Assembly: GCA_964447155.1 (NCBI GenBank)
Contig: CAYURM010000012.1
Location: 22,560 to 86,559 of the forward strand
Direction: 5' to 3'
Source: SMBSF63 sp034003545
GTDB taxonomy: Bacteria; Chloroflexota; Anaerolineae; Anaerolineales; Anaerolineaceae
DNA: 64,000 bases
Positions 42,517 through 51,210 of this stretch are shown one piece after another. The notes beneath the pieces were generated by a model, which was not told the DNA's origin, ran no database searches, and saw nothing but the letters and a program-made list of their open reading frames with translations. A program made the position numbers and the translations under genes. Positions within the stretch are counted from its first letter, which is position 1. Each line of letters opens with the position of its first letter.

Positions 42517-43746
42517 TCACACAATCTTCACTTCAGGAACAGGAAGGATAAATTTTCCGCCCCGTTCACGGTAAGCGTGCTGCTGGGCCATCACTTCCTC
42601 AGCGAAATTCCACACCAGCAGCAAAGTATACGGCGGAAAATCGCTCAACAGTTTCTCAGGCGCATAAATTGGCAGATGGGTTCCCGGCGTAAACATTCCC
42701 TGCTTGACCGTGCTGCGGTCAACCACATAGGCCAGCAACTTTCCGCCAATCCCGAAGAAATTGAGCAGCGTTGCGCCTTTTGCCGAAGCGCCATATACAG
42801 CCACCTTTTGTCCGTTCTGCTTGCAGTCTTCCAGCAGGGCAACCAGCTCTTCCTTTAATTCCGCCACGCGCGCGCCAAAATCAGCATAATAGGCAAATCC
42901 ATCCATACCTTCTGCCTTTTCTTCAGCAAGCAGTTCTCCCACCGCAGGTGAGATCGTCACACCCGCCTTGCGGATAAACAGGCGCAGCGAACCGCCGTGG
43001 ATCGGGATACGTTCCACATCCGCCAGCACCAGCCCGTGTCTTCTCAACAAATTGACCAGCGCTGTACCGGAGTAATAACACAGATGCTCATGATAAATCG
43101 TATCAAATTCGAGGCGCTCGATCAAATCGCGGACATACGGCACCTCGATCACTGCCATCCCCTCCGGTTTGAGCAATGTAGCCATTCCGCTCACAAAACC
43201 GTTCAAGTCAGCCACATGGGCCAGGACATTATTGCCATGAATCACATCTGCCTGGAAACCTTTATCGGTCAGATCACGAGCCACATCCATGCCGAAGAAT
43301 TCGCACAGCGTCGGTACACCTTTCTCTTCTGCCGCTTTCGCAATATTCTCTGCCGGGTCAATCCCCAGCACGGGGATGCCGTGCTGCTGATAAAACTGCA
43401 ACAAATAACCATCATTGCTGGCAAGCTCCACCACCAAATGCTGGCAGTTCAGTCCCAGCTCAGGGATAAGCCGTTCTACAAGATCATGTGCGTTCTGCAC
43501 CACCGTATCCGCAAACGAAGAAAAATATAGATACTCGCTGAACAACTCCTCCGGCGGTACCGTCTCCAGCAGCTGTACCAGTTTACAGTCCGGGCAAAAG
43601 GCCACCGTCAATGGATAACGGACTTCCGGTTTATCCAACCCCTCAGCGCTGAGCAGCCGGTTTGCCAGCGGGGTCTCGCCCAATGGGAGGAATGTCTTCA
43701 AATGCGTACCACCGCACGAGCGGCAGCCAGTAATCGTCAATGCCAT
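42517..43746 (-). CDS. sugar C-methyltransferase (Methyltransf_13/14 type)
   Basis: 409 residues. The N-terminal zinc site is CRSCGGTHL plus FCPDCKLVQL (Cys x4, about residues 8-60). The SAM-binding Rossmann domain (about 100-200) contains LVVELASNDGYLLQFYQQHG. The C-terminal domain from about 300 is typical of TylCIII/TcaB9-like sugar C-3 methyltransferases (AVYGASAKGATLLNFFGIG). It adds a methyl branch to a nucleotide-linked deoxysugar. It is 16 bases after the epimerase gene. Confidence 0.85.
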   Translation of the reverse strand: MALTITGCRSCGGTHLKTFLPLGETPLANRLLSAEGLDKPEVRYPLTVAFCPDCKLVQLLETVPPEELFSEYLYFSSFADTVVQNAHDLVERLIPELGLNCQHLVVELASNDGYLLQFYQQHGIPVLGIDPAENIAKAAEEKGVPTLCEFFGMDVARDLTDKGFQADVIHGNNVLAHVADLNGFVSGMATLLKPEGMAVIEVPYVRDLIERLEFDTIYHEHLCYYSGTALVNLLRRHGLVLADVERIPIHGGSLRLFIRKAGVTISPAVGELLAEEKAEGMDGFAYYADFGARVAELKEELVALLEDCKQNGQKVAVYGASAKGATLLNFFGIGGKLLAYVVDRSTVKQGMFTPGTHLPIYAPEKLLSDFPPYTLLLVWNFAEEVMAQQHAYRERGGKFILPVPEVKIV

Positions 43747-43762
43747 GGTATTCTCCGCAGGT

Positions 43763-44791
43763 TCAGGCCGTCAACCAGAAATAATGATCGTCAATTTGCT
43801 GCGTATCCAGTAGATACTGCAACTGTTTCAGCCGCGTATAAGCACGATGACGGAAGATATCGTCTGTCAATCCAATACTGTTGAAAATATGGTACAGCTC
43901 CGCAGCCCCCATGGCTGCATCCCGTTTACACTGAAAACCAGGCAAACCGCTGCTGATCTTCTCAAAAGATACCCGGTAACTGCGATTGTCACCGTCAGAT
44001 TCTCCAAAGCTTACCTCGCAACCTGGAAAAGCGCCCGCCACGATCCCGGCAATCTCTCGAATGCGGTAATTTTCGTCCGTTCTACCCACGTTAAAGATTT
44101 GATTGTGGACAGCTTCTGCTGGCGCAGCCACCGCACAGGCCATCGCCTCGCTGATATCCAGCACATGCACCAGCGGACGCCAGGGCGTGCCATCGCTCGT
44201 CATTCGAATTTCTTTCGTCGTCCAGGCCAGCCCTGCCAGATTGTTCAGCACGATATCAAAACGCATCCGCGGCGATGGCCCGTAAGCTGTGGCATTGCGC
44301 AAAAACACCGGCGTGAAATGCTCATCCGCCAGCGCGGAAACCTCGCGTTCCACCATCACCTTACATTCCGCATACGGCGTTTGCGGGTTAACCGAAGATT
44401 CTTCGGTCTTGTAATCATCATTGCCCACCCCGTATACGCTGCAGGAAGAAGAATACACGAAGCGTGGAATGCCGGCTTGTTTACACCACTCCGCCAAACG
44501 CACCGACCCATGATGGTTGATCTCATACGTAACCTCTGGATTCAAGGTGCCCAACGGATCATTGGACAATTCCCCCAGATGGATACAGGCATCAAATCCA
44601 TGAAGGCGCTCAATGATTTTCGCGTCCCTCGTGTCAGCACAAACTGCATCAATCTTGCCGGGAGGACCGTATAGCCAGCCATCACTAAAAAACCCGGTAT
44701 CCAGCCCCGTTACAGCATGCCCGTGTTTCTGCAGCACCGTTACCAGCTGGCTGCCGATATACCCACCCGCCCCCGTTACCAGTATTTTCAT
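43763..44791 (-). CDS. NAD-dependent nucleotide-sugar epimerase/dehydratase
   Basis: 342 residues from the ATG at 44791, which gives the usual MKILVTGAGGYIGS start; an ATG three codons earlier is also possible. The extended-SDR cofactor motif is GAGGYIGS. The active site has YSSSCSVYG and YAECK (Tyr and Lys). The C-terminal FNVGRTDENYRIREI segment is typical of nucleotide-sugar epimerases. It likely acts on a CDP-hexose made from the product of the neighbouring RfbF. Whether it is a 4,6-dehydratase, 4-epimerase or 4-reductase is not clear. Confidence 0.8.
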   Translation of the reverse strand: MKILVTGAGGYIGSQLVTVLQKHGHAVTGLDTGFFSDGWLYGPPGKIDAVCADTRDAKIIERLHGFDACIHLGELSNDPLGTLNPEVTYEINHHGSVRLAEWCKQAGIPRFVYSSSCSVYGVGNDDYKTEESSVNPQTPYAECKVMVEREVSALADEHFTPVFLRNATAYGPSPRMRFDIVLNNLAGLAWTTKEIRMTSDGTPWRPLVHVLDISEAMACAVAAPAEAVHNQIFNVGRTDENYRIREIAGIVAGAFPGCEVSFGESDGDNRSYRVSFEKISSGLPGFQCKRDAAMGAAELYHIFNSIGLTDDIFRHRAYTRLKQLQYLLDTQQIDDHYFWLTA

Positions 44792-44814
44792 CTTTGCCAT
44801 CCAAATATTTGATG

Positions 44815-45588
44815 CTACCAAATTTTCCAGGGAGGCGTGCCGTTATCCCACAACGTTTGCAGCACATGCTTGTCTGCCAGTGTATCCATACTCTGCCAGA
44901 AGCCCATGTGACGAAATGCGGACAACTCCCCCGCCTCTGCCAATACTTCCAGCGGTCCCAACTCCCACACCGTACTATCATCCTTGAGGTATTCGGTTAC
45001 CCCCGGCTCCAATACAAAGAAACCGCCGTTGATATACACATTATCCCGCCCCTGCTTCTCGCGGAAATTTTGCACTTGATGCTGATCTTCTTCCAGATTA
45101 AAGACACCATACCGCCCCGGGGGGATAACAGCCGTCACCGTCGCCAATGTATGCTGGCTGTGGTGAAAAGCGATTAAATCCTGCACATTAACATCACATA
45201 CGCCATCCCCGTACGTCATACAAATCGTCTCATCCCCGATGAACTCAATTGCGCGCTTGATCCGCCCCCCAGTGAACGTATTCAACCCAGTGTTTAAACA
45301 GGTCACCCGCCACGGTTCCATATCCGAGCGGTGAATTTCCATCGTATTTTCCTTCAGATTAAAAGTAACATCCGAAGCATAGGCATAATAATTTGCAAAA
45401 TACTCAAAAATCAGCTCGCCTTTATACCCACAGCAAATTACAAAATCGTTCAAACCATGGGCAGCATAGATCTTCATGATGTGCCACAGAATCGGCCTGC
45501 CGCCAATTTCCACCATCGGCTTTGGCTTAATACCCGTCTCTTCACTCAGCCGTGTTCCGTATCCACCCGCTAAAATTACTACCTTCAT
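44815..45588 (-). CDS. rfbF: glucose-1-phosphate cytidylyltransferase
   Basis: 257 residues, the typical length. The nucleotidyltransferase start MKVVILAGGYGTRLSEET is followed by KPKPMVEIGGRPILW, TYGDGVCDVNVQDLI and YINGGFFVLEP. This is the RfbF/DdhA pattern and differs from RmlA. It makes CDP-glucose from CTP and glucose-1-phosphate, the entry to CDP-3,6-dideoxy or branched sugars. No CDP-glucose 4,6-dehydratase (RfbG) is obvious nearby unless the next gene fills that role. It opens a four-gene sugar-modification operon. Confidence 0.88.
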   Translation of the reverse strand: MKVVILAGGYGTRLSEETGIKPKPMVEIGGRPILWHIMKIYAAHGLNDFVICCGYKGELIFEYFANYYAYASDVTFNLKENTMEIHRSDMEPWRVTCLNTGLNTFTGGRIKRAIEFIGDETICMTYGDGVCDVNVQDLIAFHHSQHTLATVTAVIPPGRYGVFNLEEDQHQVQNFREKQGRDNVYINGGFFVLEPGVTEYLKDDSTVWELGPLEVLAEAGELSAFRHMGFWQSMDTLADKHVLQTLWDNGTPPWKIW

Positions 45589-45641
45589 TCTGCCTGCCTT
45601 ATACCTGAAATATCATTGAGCAAGAGCAATATTTTTTACAT

Positions 45642-45667
45642 GCGGGGAAGCGCTATCGCTTCCCCGC
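45642..45667. terminator. hairpin between the polymerase gene and rfbF
   Basis: Perfect 11-base GC-rich arms (45642-45652 and 45657-45667) with a CTAT loop in the 115-base gap. There is no U-run on the minus strand, so it is a possible processing or partial-termination hairpin. It marks a likely transcript boundary inside the glycan genes. Confidence 0.55.
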
Positions 45668-45703
45668 GTGACAAACAGGCTTTTCTGCGCCTCGGAAGGC
45701 TTG

Positions 45704-47182
45704 TTAAGCTAATTCTTCAATCCGGTAAACCACCTCGTTCACCCCGAACATCATCCCTAACAAAGGTGTCCAATACAGCGTCATGTAGATCGGGTGCAAA
45801 ATGCCTACGAGGATAAACCCCGCAAAAGACAGGGTTATGCCCAAAACAATCGAACGCAAATGTTCATCCTTCACCTTGCGCCAACGATCCAACCCGCGCA
45901 CAATGGCAAGGACCATCAACCACATAAACAGAAGGAACCCTGCCAAACCGGTTTTTACTGCCAGCCACAGATGAGCGTTATGGGTATACCCGCGGCCATC
46001 AAAATACTCATCATCAATACCAAACACCATCGGACGGTATTCCGCTCCCAGCCCCAGCCCCAGCACAGGGTTCTTCTGGATCTGCTGGAAGCCGTATTGA
46101 TATTCAAAGTCTCGCCAACGAATGGTGCTTGTTGTGGATCCCGCCTCATAAGATTCCGGCGAAACCAGCGTATCCACCCGGGCAATGGTCGCACTTGCCA
46201 GTTTCCCTGCTTTGGTGTTCGGCATGACCATTAACGGGATGGCAGCCAGGGGCAGTAAATACACAAAAATCAGAATCCATTTGAGCAATCGCTGCCGCAT
46301 CTCCCCTCGAACAATGAGCACAGTTGCCAGAATAATCATCGCACTGACTGCCCAATGCGTACGGTTAAAAGACATCACCATTGCCACACCAAACAAAGCC
46401 CACTGAACCAGTGAAGGGATGCGCTTCACTTTAATGCTCTTTGTCATCAAAAGCACCGATTTCAAAATGAAAGCCAGGGTAATGATCCCCTCGCCGGATG
46501 TGTCGGTGATTCGGGTGACATCCCTGCTCACCGTACCGGCGGTTTCCAGCACTTCAACCCGTCCGGACAGAAAGGCCACACTTGTACCCAACGTATATTG
46601 ATAGATCATGGCCGCCGCAACGACCGTCGCCAGGAAGAAGAACCCCTTGATCAGAGTCTCCAACTGGCCTTTCTCGCGGATCAGGTTGGTCATCAAAAAG
46701 AAAAGCAGATAATACGAAACCACGCGTATCTCGGGGATATACGCTGCCGGTTCCACTGTTTTGTTCACAATCGCAATGATCGTTGAACCAATTGCCCAGA
46801 TGTAGAACAGGATCAGCGGTAGATCAAGCGGCGTGCGCACCAGGCGGAATGAACGATCCACCAGCCAGCGTACCACCACCACCGCATATAAACCCAGCAC
46901 AATCGGTTCCGTCACATACAACCGCCCCGGACCGAGATTGATCACCGGCATTTGCTCATCGGGCAAAATGGTGCACAGCGCAGCAATCACAGCCAGAATG
47001 GACAACTCCGGCCATTTGATCGCCACCAGCACAATCACAATCCCGGCAATCCCCACCATCGTCCACAGCGGAGATAGCACCAGCGAAACAGCCCCCAGTG
47101 CCACCCCCGCTAAAACAGCCAGGATCAACTGAATCGTCTGGTCAAAACCCTTGCTTCTTGGCCTGGAAGTAATCGTTGTCAC
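45704..47182 (-). CDS. O-antigen ligase/polymerase (Wzy/WaaL-like) membrane protein
   Basis: 492 residues from a GTG at 47182, with GGGAGG 5-6 bases upstream; the earlier in-frame TTG lacks this. There are about 11-12 hydrophobic segments. The large external loop carries RWRDFEYQYGFQQIQKNPVLG and GRGYTHNAHLWLAVKTGLAG, the O-antigen-ligase/Wzy_C signature (G.G...HN.yL). It polymerises or ligates lipid-linked repeat units outside the membrane. It lies 33 bases after the Wzz-like gene. Confidence 0.85.
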   Translation of the reverse strand: MTTITSRPRSKGFDQTIQLILAVLAGVALGAVSLVLSPLWTMVGIAGIVIVLVAIKWPELSILAVIAALCTILPDEQMPVINLGPGRLYVTEPIVLGLYAVVVVRWLVDRSFRLVRTPLDLPLILFYIWAIGSTIIAIVNKTVEPAAYIPEIRVVSYYLLFFLMTNLIREKGQLETLIKGFFFLATVVAAAMIYQYTLGTSVAFLSGRVEVLETAGTVSRDVTRITDTSGEGIITLAFILKSVLLMTKSIKVKRIPSLVQWALFGVAMVMSFNRTHWAVSAMIILATVLIVRGEMRQRLLKWILIFVYLLPLAAIPLMVMPNTKAGKLASATIARVDTLVSPESYEAGSTTSTIRWRDFEYQYGFQQIQKNPVLGLGLGAEYRPMVFGIDDEYFDGRGYTHNAHLWLAVKTGLAGFLLFMWLMVLAIVRGLDRWRKVKDEHLRSIVLGITLSFAGFILVGILHPIYMTLYWTPLLGMMFGVNEVVYRIEELA

Positions 47183-47215
47183 GTTAACCTCCCGGTACAA
47201 ATCGTAAAGCGCCCA

Positions 47216-48526
47216 TTATTCCGTCGGCGCTGACTGGCGCTGCAATTTCAATAAACGGGAGCTGGTGCCAAGCTCGGTACGATTGGTGATCACACCCAAC
47301 AGCTTTGCCCCAACTCCGCGCAAATTGCGCATCGTATAATACATCGCCTCCCGGCGCACCCATCCATGCCGCACCACAACCATAACCGCATCCACTTTCG
47401 GCGCCAGCACAGCCGGGTCTGTAACCGATACAGAGGAAGGAGAATCCAGCAAGACCACATCGAATTTCTCCTTAAGCTCCTCCAAAATTTTCGACATCGC
47501 CGGCGAATCAAGTAATTCAGTATTAAGAAATTCTTGACCTCCGCTGGTCACGACGCTCAACCGGGGATACGCAGTCTTCTGCAAGACATCCTGCAGCGCC
47601 GCTTTTCCAGCCAGTACATCGCTCAAGCCTTTATCGTTTTCCAGGCCAAACTTTTCGTGCATTTTTGATTCCCGCAAATCCGCGTCCACGATCACTACAT
47701 TGCGGTTTCCCTGTGACATGATCACCCCCAGATTGGCGGTAATACTTGTCCGTCCATCCTGACGAACCGGACTGGTCACCAGAAAGGTCTTGATCCCCTG
47801 ATTCAACACCGGTGAAAAGATATTCGTGCGCAGCCGGCGGAAAGATTCAGCCTGAAGTTGGCTGTCTATCAAAAGGCCCTCGGCACCTCTGCGCTTGTCG
47901 TCAGGAATATCGCCAATCAGCGGCAGTTCTGTCAGCGCTTGAATTTCACGATCCGTGTACAGTCGCGTATCCAGACTCTCGAACAGAAACGCCAGCCCAA
48001 CACCACCCAACAGCCCCGCAACCACACTTAGTGCAATCAAAAGCGCTGGTTTTGGACTGGACGGTTTAGCGGGAATGACAGCCGGGTCAATCACATACAG
48101 TTTGGTATCCGAACCATAAATTTCGCGGCTTTGCACAATCAAAATCTCGGCCAGTTTGTTTGCCGCAAATTGTGCCAGAGCAGGGTCACTGCTTTCCGCT
48201 GACATTTTAATCAACTCGGTATTTGGAATCACTTCCACCGTAATTTTTGGAAGGGGAAACACATACGTTCCCAGCTCTTCCAGAATGGGTGAGCTTGTCG
48301 CGATGTCCACATACGTTCCGGCCAACCGTTCAGCATATTGAATTGCATAATCAACATAATCTGTACCGCCTGCCCGTGCAGTCAGGATACGAATCGTTGT
48401 TGAGGCAGTGTACATAGGAGGCGAAGACAATGTTCCAACGGCAACTACCAAAACAGCAAACACCATCGTCAAAATAACGATCCATTTCCTGCGTAACAGG
48501 ATATTCAAATAATTGATCAACTCCAT
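47216..48526 (-). CDS. Wzz/BY-kinase-like polysaccharide copolymerase with degenerate P-loop
   Basis: 436 residues from the ATG at 48526 (GGAGG 8 bases upstream). The N-terminal Wzz domain has a helix at about 14-35 (WIVILTMVFAVLVVAVG), a helical outer region, and a second helix around 165-188. The C-terminal cytoplasmic domain resembles CpsD/Wzc ATPases: Walker A' VVIVDADLRES and Walker B FDVVLLDSPSS are kept. The Walker A reads SPVRQDGRTS in place of the usual GEGKST, so the P-loop Lys is Arg259. The C-terminus has no Tyr cluster. It probably controls chain length or assembly without normal kinase activity. Confidence 0.82.
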   Translation of the reverse strand: MELINYLNILLRRKWIVILTMVFAVLVVAVGTLSSPPMYTASTTIRILTARAGGTDYVDYAIQYAERLAGTYVDIATSSPILEELGTYVFPLPKITVEVIPNTELIKMSAESSDPALAQFAANKLAEILIVQSREIYGSDTKLYVIDPAVIPAKPSSPKPALLIALSVVAGLLGGVGLAFLFESLDTRLYTDREIQALTELPLIGDIPDDKRRGAEGLLIDSQLQAESFRRLRTNIFSPVLNQGIKTFLVTSPVRQDGRTSITANLGVIMSQGNRNVVIVDADLRESKMHEKFGLENDKGLSDVLAGKAALQDVLQKTAYPRLSVVTSGGQEFLNTELLDSPAMSKILEELKEKFDVVLLDSPSSVSVTDPAVLAPKVDAVMVVVRHGWVRREAMYYTMRNLRGVGAKLLGVITNRTELGTSSRLLKLQRQSAPTE

Positions 48527-48583
48527 GCCAGTACCCTCCTTTGGGCTAAAGCCCACAACAAAAAAAACCGAAATTACCAATAT

Positions 48584-49702
48584 TTACAAAAAATCTTTGA
48601 CCGCCTCTGTTACATATTCGACCATCTCAGTGGTCAACTCTGCGTACATCGGCAAGGATACAATATGATCTGCATACCCTTCCGTCACCGGGAAATCACC
48701 TCTCCCATATCCCAGGAACTGATAGGCAGGCTGCATGTGGATTGGAATTGGATAATGAATCCCTGAGTCAATATGGCGTTCCTTCAAAAACGCCTGGAAC
48801 CCGTCCCTGTCCTGCACACGGATCACAAACAGGTGCCAGACCGGCTCGCTGTAATCCGGAACCATCGGCGGATGCACGCCCAGCCCTGCCAGCAAGCGGG
48901 TGTACGCCACTGCATGCTGGCGCCGGGCTGCATTCCAGTCGTCCAGATAGCGCAGCTTGACCCGCAAAACCGCCGCCTGAATAGAATCCAGCCTGTGGTT
49001 ATACCCGATTTCCTCGTGATGGTATTTCACCCGCTGACCATAATTGCGCAGCAAACGCAGTTTGTCATCCACAGCGACATCATTCGTCACAACTGCACCG
49101 CCATCGCCATAAGCCCCTAAATTCTTGCCAGGGTAAAAACTAAAAGCCGCGGCATTTCCAAAGCCGCCCACCCGTTTGCCCTTATAGCGCGCACCATGTG
49201 CCTGGGCCGCATCCTCAATCACGATCAGGTTATGCCGTTTGGCAATCTCCAGAATGGGATCCATATCTGCCGGCTGTCCATATAGATGCACCGGCATGAT
49301 CACCTTTGTTTTATCTGTGATCGCCGCCTCAATTTGTGCCACGTCAATCGTATACGTTTCAGGATGCTGATCCACCAGGATCGGCGTAGCACCCAGTTGA
49401 GTGATCGGCAGCACCGTGGCAATAAACGTATTGGCCGGGGCAATCACCTCATCCCCTGGACCAATATCAAAGGCGCGCAGCGCCAGTTCAATCGCTGACG
49501 TGCCCGAATCGACACTCACTGTATAGTTCACATCACAAAACCTGGCAAATTCTTCTTCAAATTTCTGCACTTCCGGCCCAAGAATAAAAGCGCAGCTATC
49601 CACCACCCTTTGCATAGCGGGCTTCACCTCTGCGGCAATTTGCTGGTATTGCGCCTGAAGATCCACAAATGGAATTTTGGAAAATGATTTCGAAGCAGAC
49701 AT
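48584..49702 (-). CDS. DegT/DnrJ/EryC1/StrS sugar aminotransferase
   Basis: 372 residues. The PLP Lys is in FSFYPGKNLGAYGDGGAV, and VDSGTSAIELALRAFDIGPGDEV and IVIEDAAQAHGA are standard. Within the family it resembles WlbC/WbpE, which makes UDP-3-amino-GlcNAc-uronate from the 3-keto sugar. The neighbouring oxidoreductase and the acetyltransferase at 63329 would supply the steps before and after. It lies 14 bases after the oxidoreductase gene. Confidence 0.88.
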   Translation of the reverse strand: MSASKSFSKIPFVDLQAQYQQIAAEVKPAMQRVVDSCAFILGPEVQKFEEEFARFCDVNYTVSVDSGTSAIELALRAFDIGPGDEVIAPANTFIATVLPITQLGATPILVDQHPETYTIDVAQIEAAITDKTKVIMPVHLYGQPADMDPILEIAKRHNLIVIEDAAQAHGARYKGKRVGGFGNAAAFSFYPGKNLGAYGDGGAVVTNDVAVDDKLRLLRNYGQRVKYHHEEIGYNHRLDSIQAAVLRVKLRYLDDWNAARRQHAVAYTRLLAGLGVHPPMVPDYSEPVWHLFVIRVQDRDGFQAFLKERHIDSGIHYPIPIHMQPAYQFLGYGRGDFPVTEGYADHIVSLPMYAELTTEMVEYVTEAVKDFL

Positions 49703-49716
49703 CGTGTCTTTCCTTA

Positions 49717-50739
49717 TTAGTATTTCAGATAAACTGGCGCGCCGTTGTTTCGCACAGATTCGTTAACCGCTTCCATGACCTTAACCACAACCATGCCGCT
49801 CATGCCGTCACTGCGCGGCTGCTTACCAGTCTGCTTGCACTCAATGAAATGCAAAACTTCATTTTTTAGAGGTTCTTCAAATGGGATCTTGGGGCTGATC
49901 ACATCCCCGTCACGGATCATCAACTGATATTCGCCAAAATCCGAGTACGCCGTAGCAGATGCCGCCACGCCTTTTTCAAACACGCGCACTTTTTCATCCG
50001 GCGAAGTGTCATTAAAGCTGATCCGCTGCTTCGAACCCACCACAACCACCTCGCGTACCTTATGCGGATCCGCCCAACTCACATGAATATTGCACACCGT
50101 ACCATTCTCATATCCCAGCACAATGAACCCCGCATCTTCCACGTGCCCCCGTAAAAATCGCGTGCCCACTGCACTCACCCACACCGGGTTAGCATCCATC
50201 AAATGATTAAAGATCGATACATCATGCGGGGCCAGGTCCCACAAAGCATTCACATCTTCGCGGATCGGCCCCAGATTCGTGCGCTGCGCGTACATATAAT
50301 GCATCTCGCCCAGATCACCACTCTCAATATAGGACTTCACCTTGTCCACCGCAGGATGATACAGGAAAATATGCCCGACCATTAGCGTGAGTTTTTTTTC
50401 TTTTGCGATTTTAACCAATTCACCTGAAGTAGCGGCAGTCAGGGTCATTGGTTTTTCAACCAGCACATGCTTGCCTGCCATCAACAACTGCTTCGCAACC
50501 TCAAAATGCGAAGCAGGATTGGTGCAAACCACTACTGCCTCAATTTCTTTATCTGCCAAAATGGGTGCAATCTCTTGGTATAAAGCTGCTTTAGGAAACC
50601 GCTGGCTGATTACGTCCAGACGGTCTTGAGCCTGATCGCACACAGCGATCAATTCCGTTTCAGGCATTTGGGATAATAGCCTGACATAATTCATCCCCCA
50701 ATATCCACTTCCAATAACCGCAAACCCCTCTTTTTTCAT
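49717..50739 (-). CDS. Gfo/Idh/MocA-family sugar oxidoreductase (WlbA-like)
   Basis: 340 residues. The N-terminal NAD site is IGSGYWGMNYVRLL, with VEKPM at about residue 95 and VGHIFLYHPAV at about 122 carrying the family's catalytic-site His region. These features fit WlbA-like enzymes that oxidise UDP-GlcNAc-uronate at C-3. It heads the minus-strand operon and is divergent from the lyase-like lipoprotein. A UDP-GlcNAc 6-dehydrogenase, needed before it, is not in the window. Confidence 0.82.
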   Translation of the reverse strand: MKKEGFAVIGSGYWGMNYVRLLSQMPETELIAVCDQAQDRLDVISQRFPKAALYQEIAPILADKEIEAVVVCTNPASHFEVAKQLLMAGKHVLVEKPMTLTAATSGELVKIAKEKKLTLMVGHIFLYHPAVDKVKSYIESGDLGEMHYMYAQRTNLGPIREDVNALWDLAPHDVSIFNHLMDANPVWVSAVGTRFLRGHVEDAGFIVLGYENGTVCNIHVSWADPHKVREVVVVGSKQRISFNDTSPDEKVRVFEKGVAASATAYSDFGEYQLMIRDGDVISPKIPFEEPLKNEVLHFIECKQTGKQPRSDGMSGMVVVKVMEAVNESVRNNGAPVYLKY

Positions 50740-51210
50740 AAATCCCCATCGCTCCTTTGATCAACTTTCGACCTTGATGATTTTTTCCCTGAGGCATGAG
50801 ACAACAACCGGGAGAAAATTAATTTTCGTGATCGGTTTTTATTTTGTTTCACCAACCCTTTCCAGGAGCGCATACCCGTTACATCCAATTTTCCATGTGC
50901 TTCAAAAGGAGCTTCAATACATTAATCTTGAATTAATTATACTACAAACATTATTAATACACAAATTATCCGAATTACAAATTACAGGGATGCGCTAACA
51001 GTTTACAAAAAATCACCCCCCTATGTTATCGTGAAGGGGCTGCTTTGCGGCTCCACCGGGTGAACCCCGCTTCATAATGACAAAACCAGTGTGATGCCGC
51101 ATCTTTTAACTGCTCCCAACGCTCCGTTTATACGGTACGATTAATTCGGCGTAAAATGGTCATAATATTACATCTTTTTAGTGTACAATAAACAATGAGG
51201 AAGGGTTGAG
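50740..51210. other. 471-base divergent intergenic region of the glycan cluster
   Basis: The central part (about 50930-51000) is AT-rich. An imperfect hairpin-like pairing lies around 51030-51075 (GAAGGGGC against CCCCGCTTC). This gap must hold the divergent promoters of both polysaccharide operons. A TACAAT at 51184-51189 is too near the next ribosome site to be certain, and TAATAT at 51163-51168 is an alternative. No RNA gene recognised. Confidence 0.45.
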
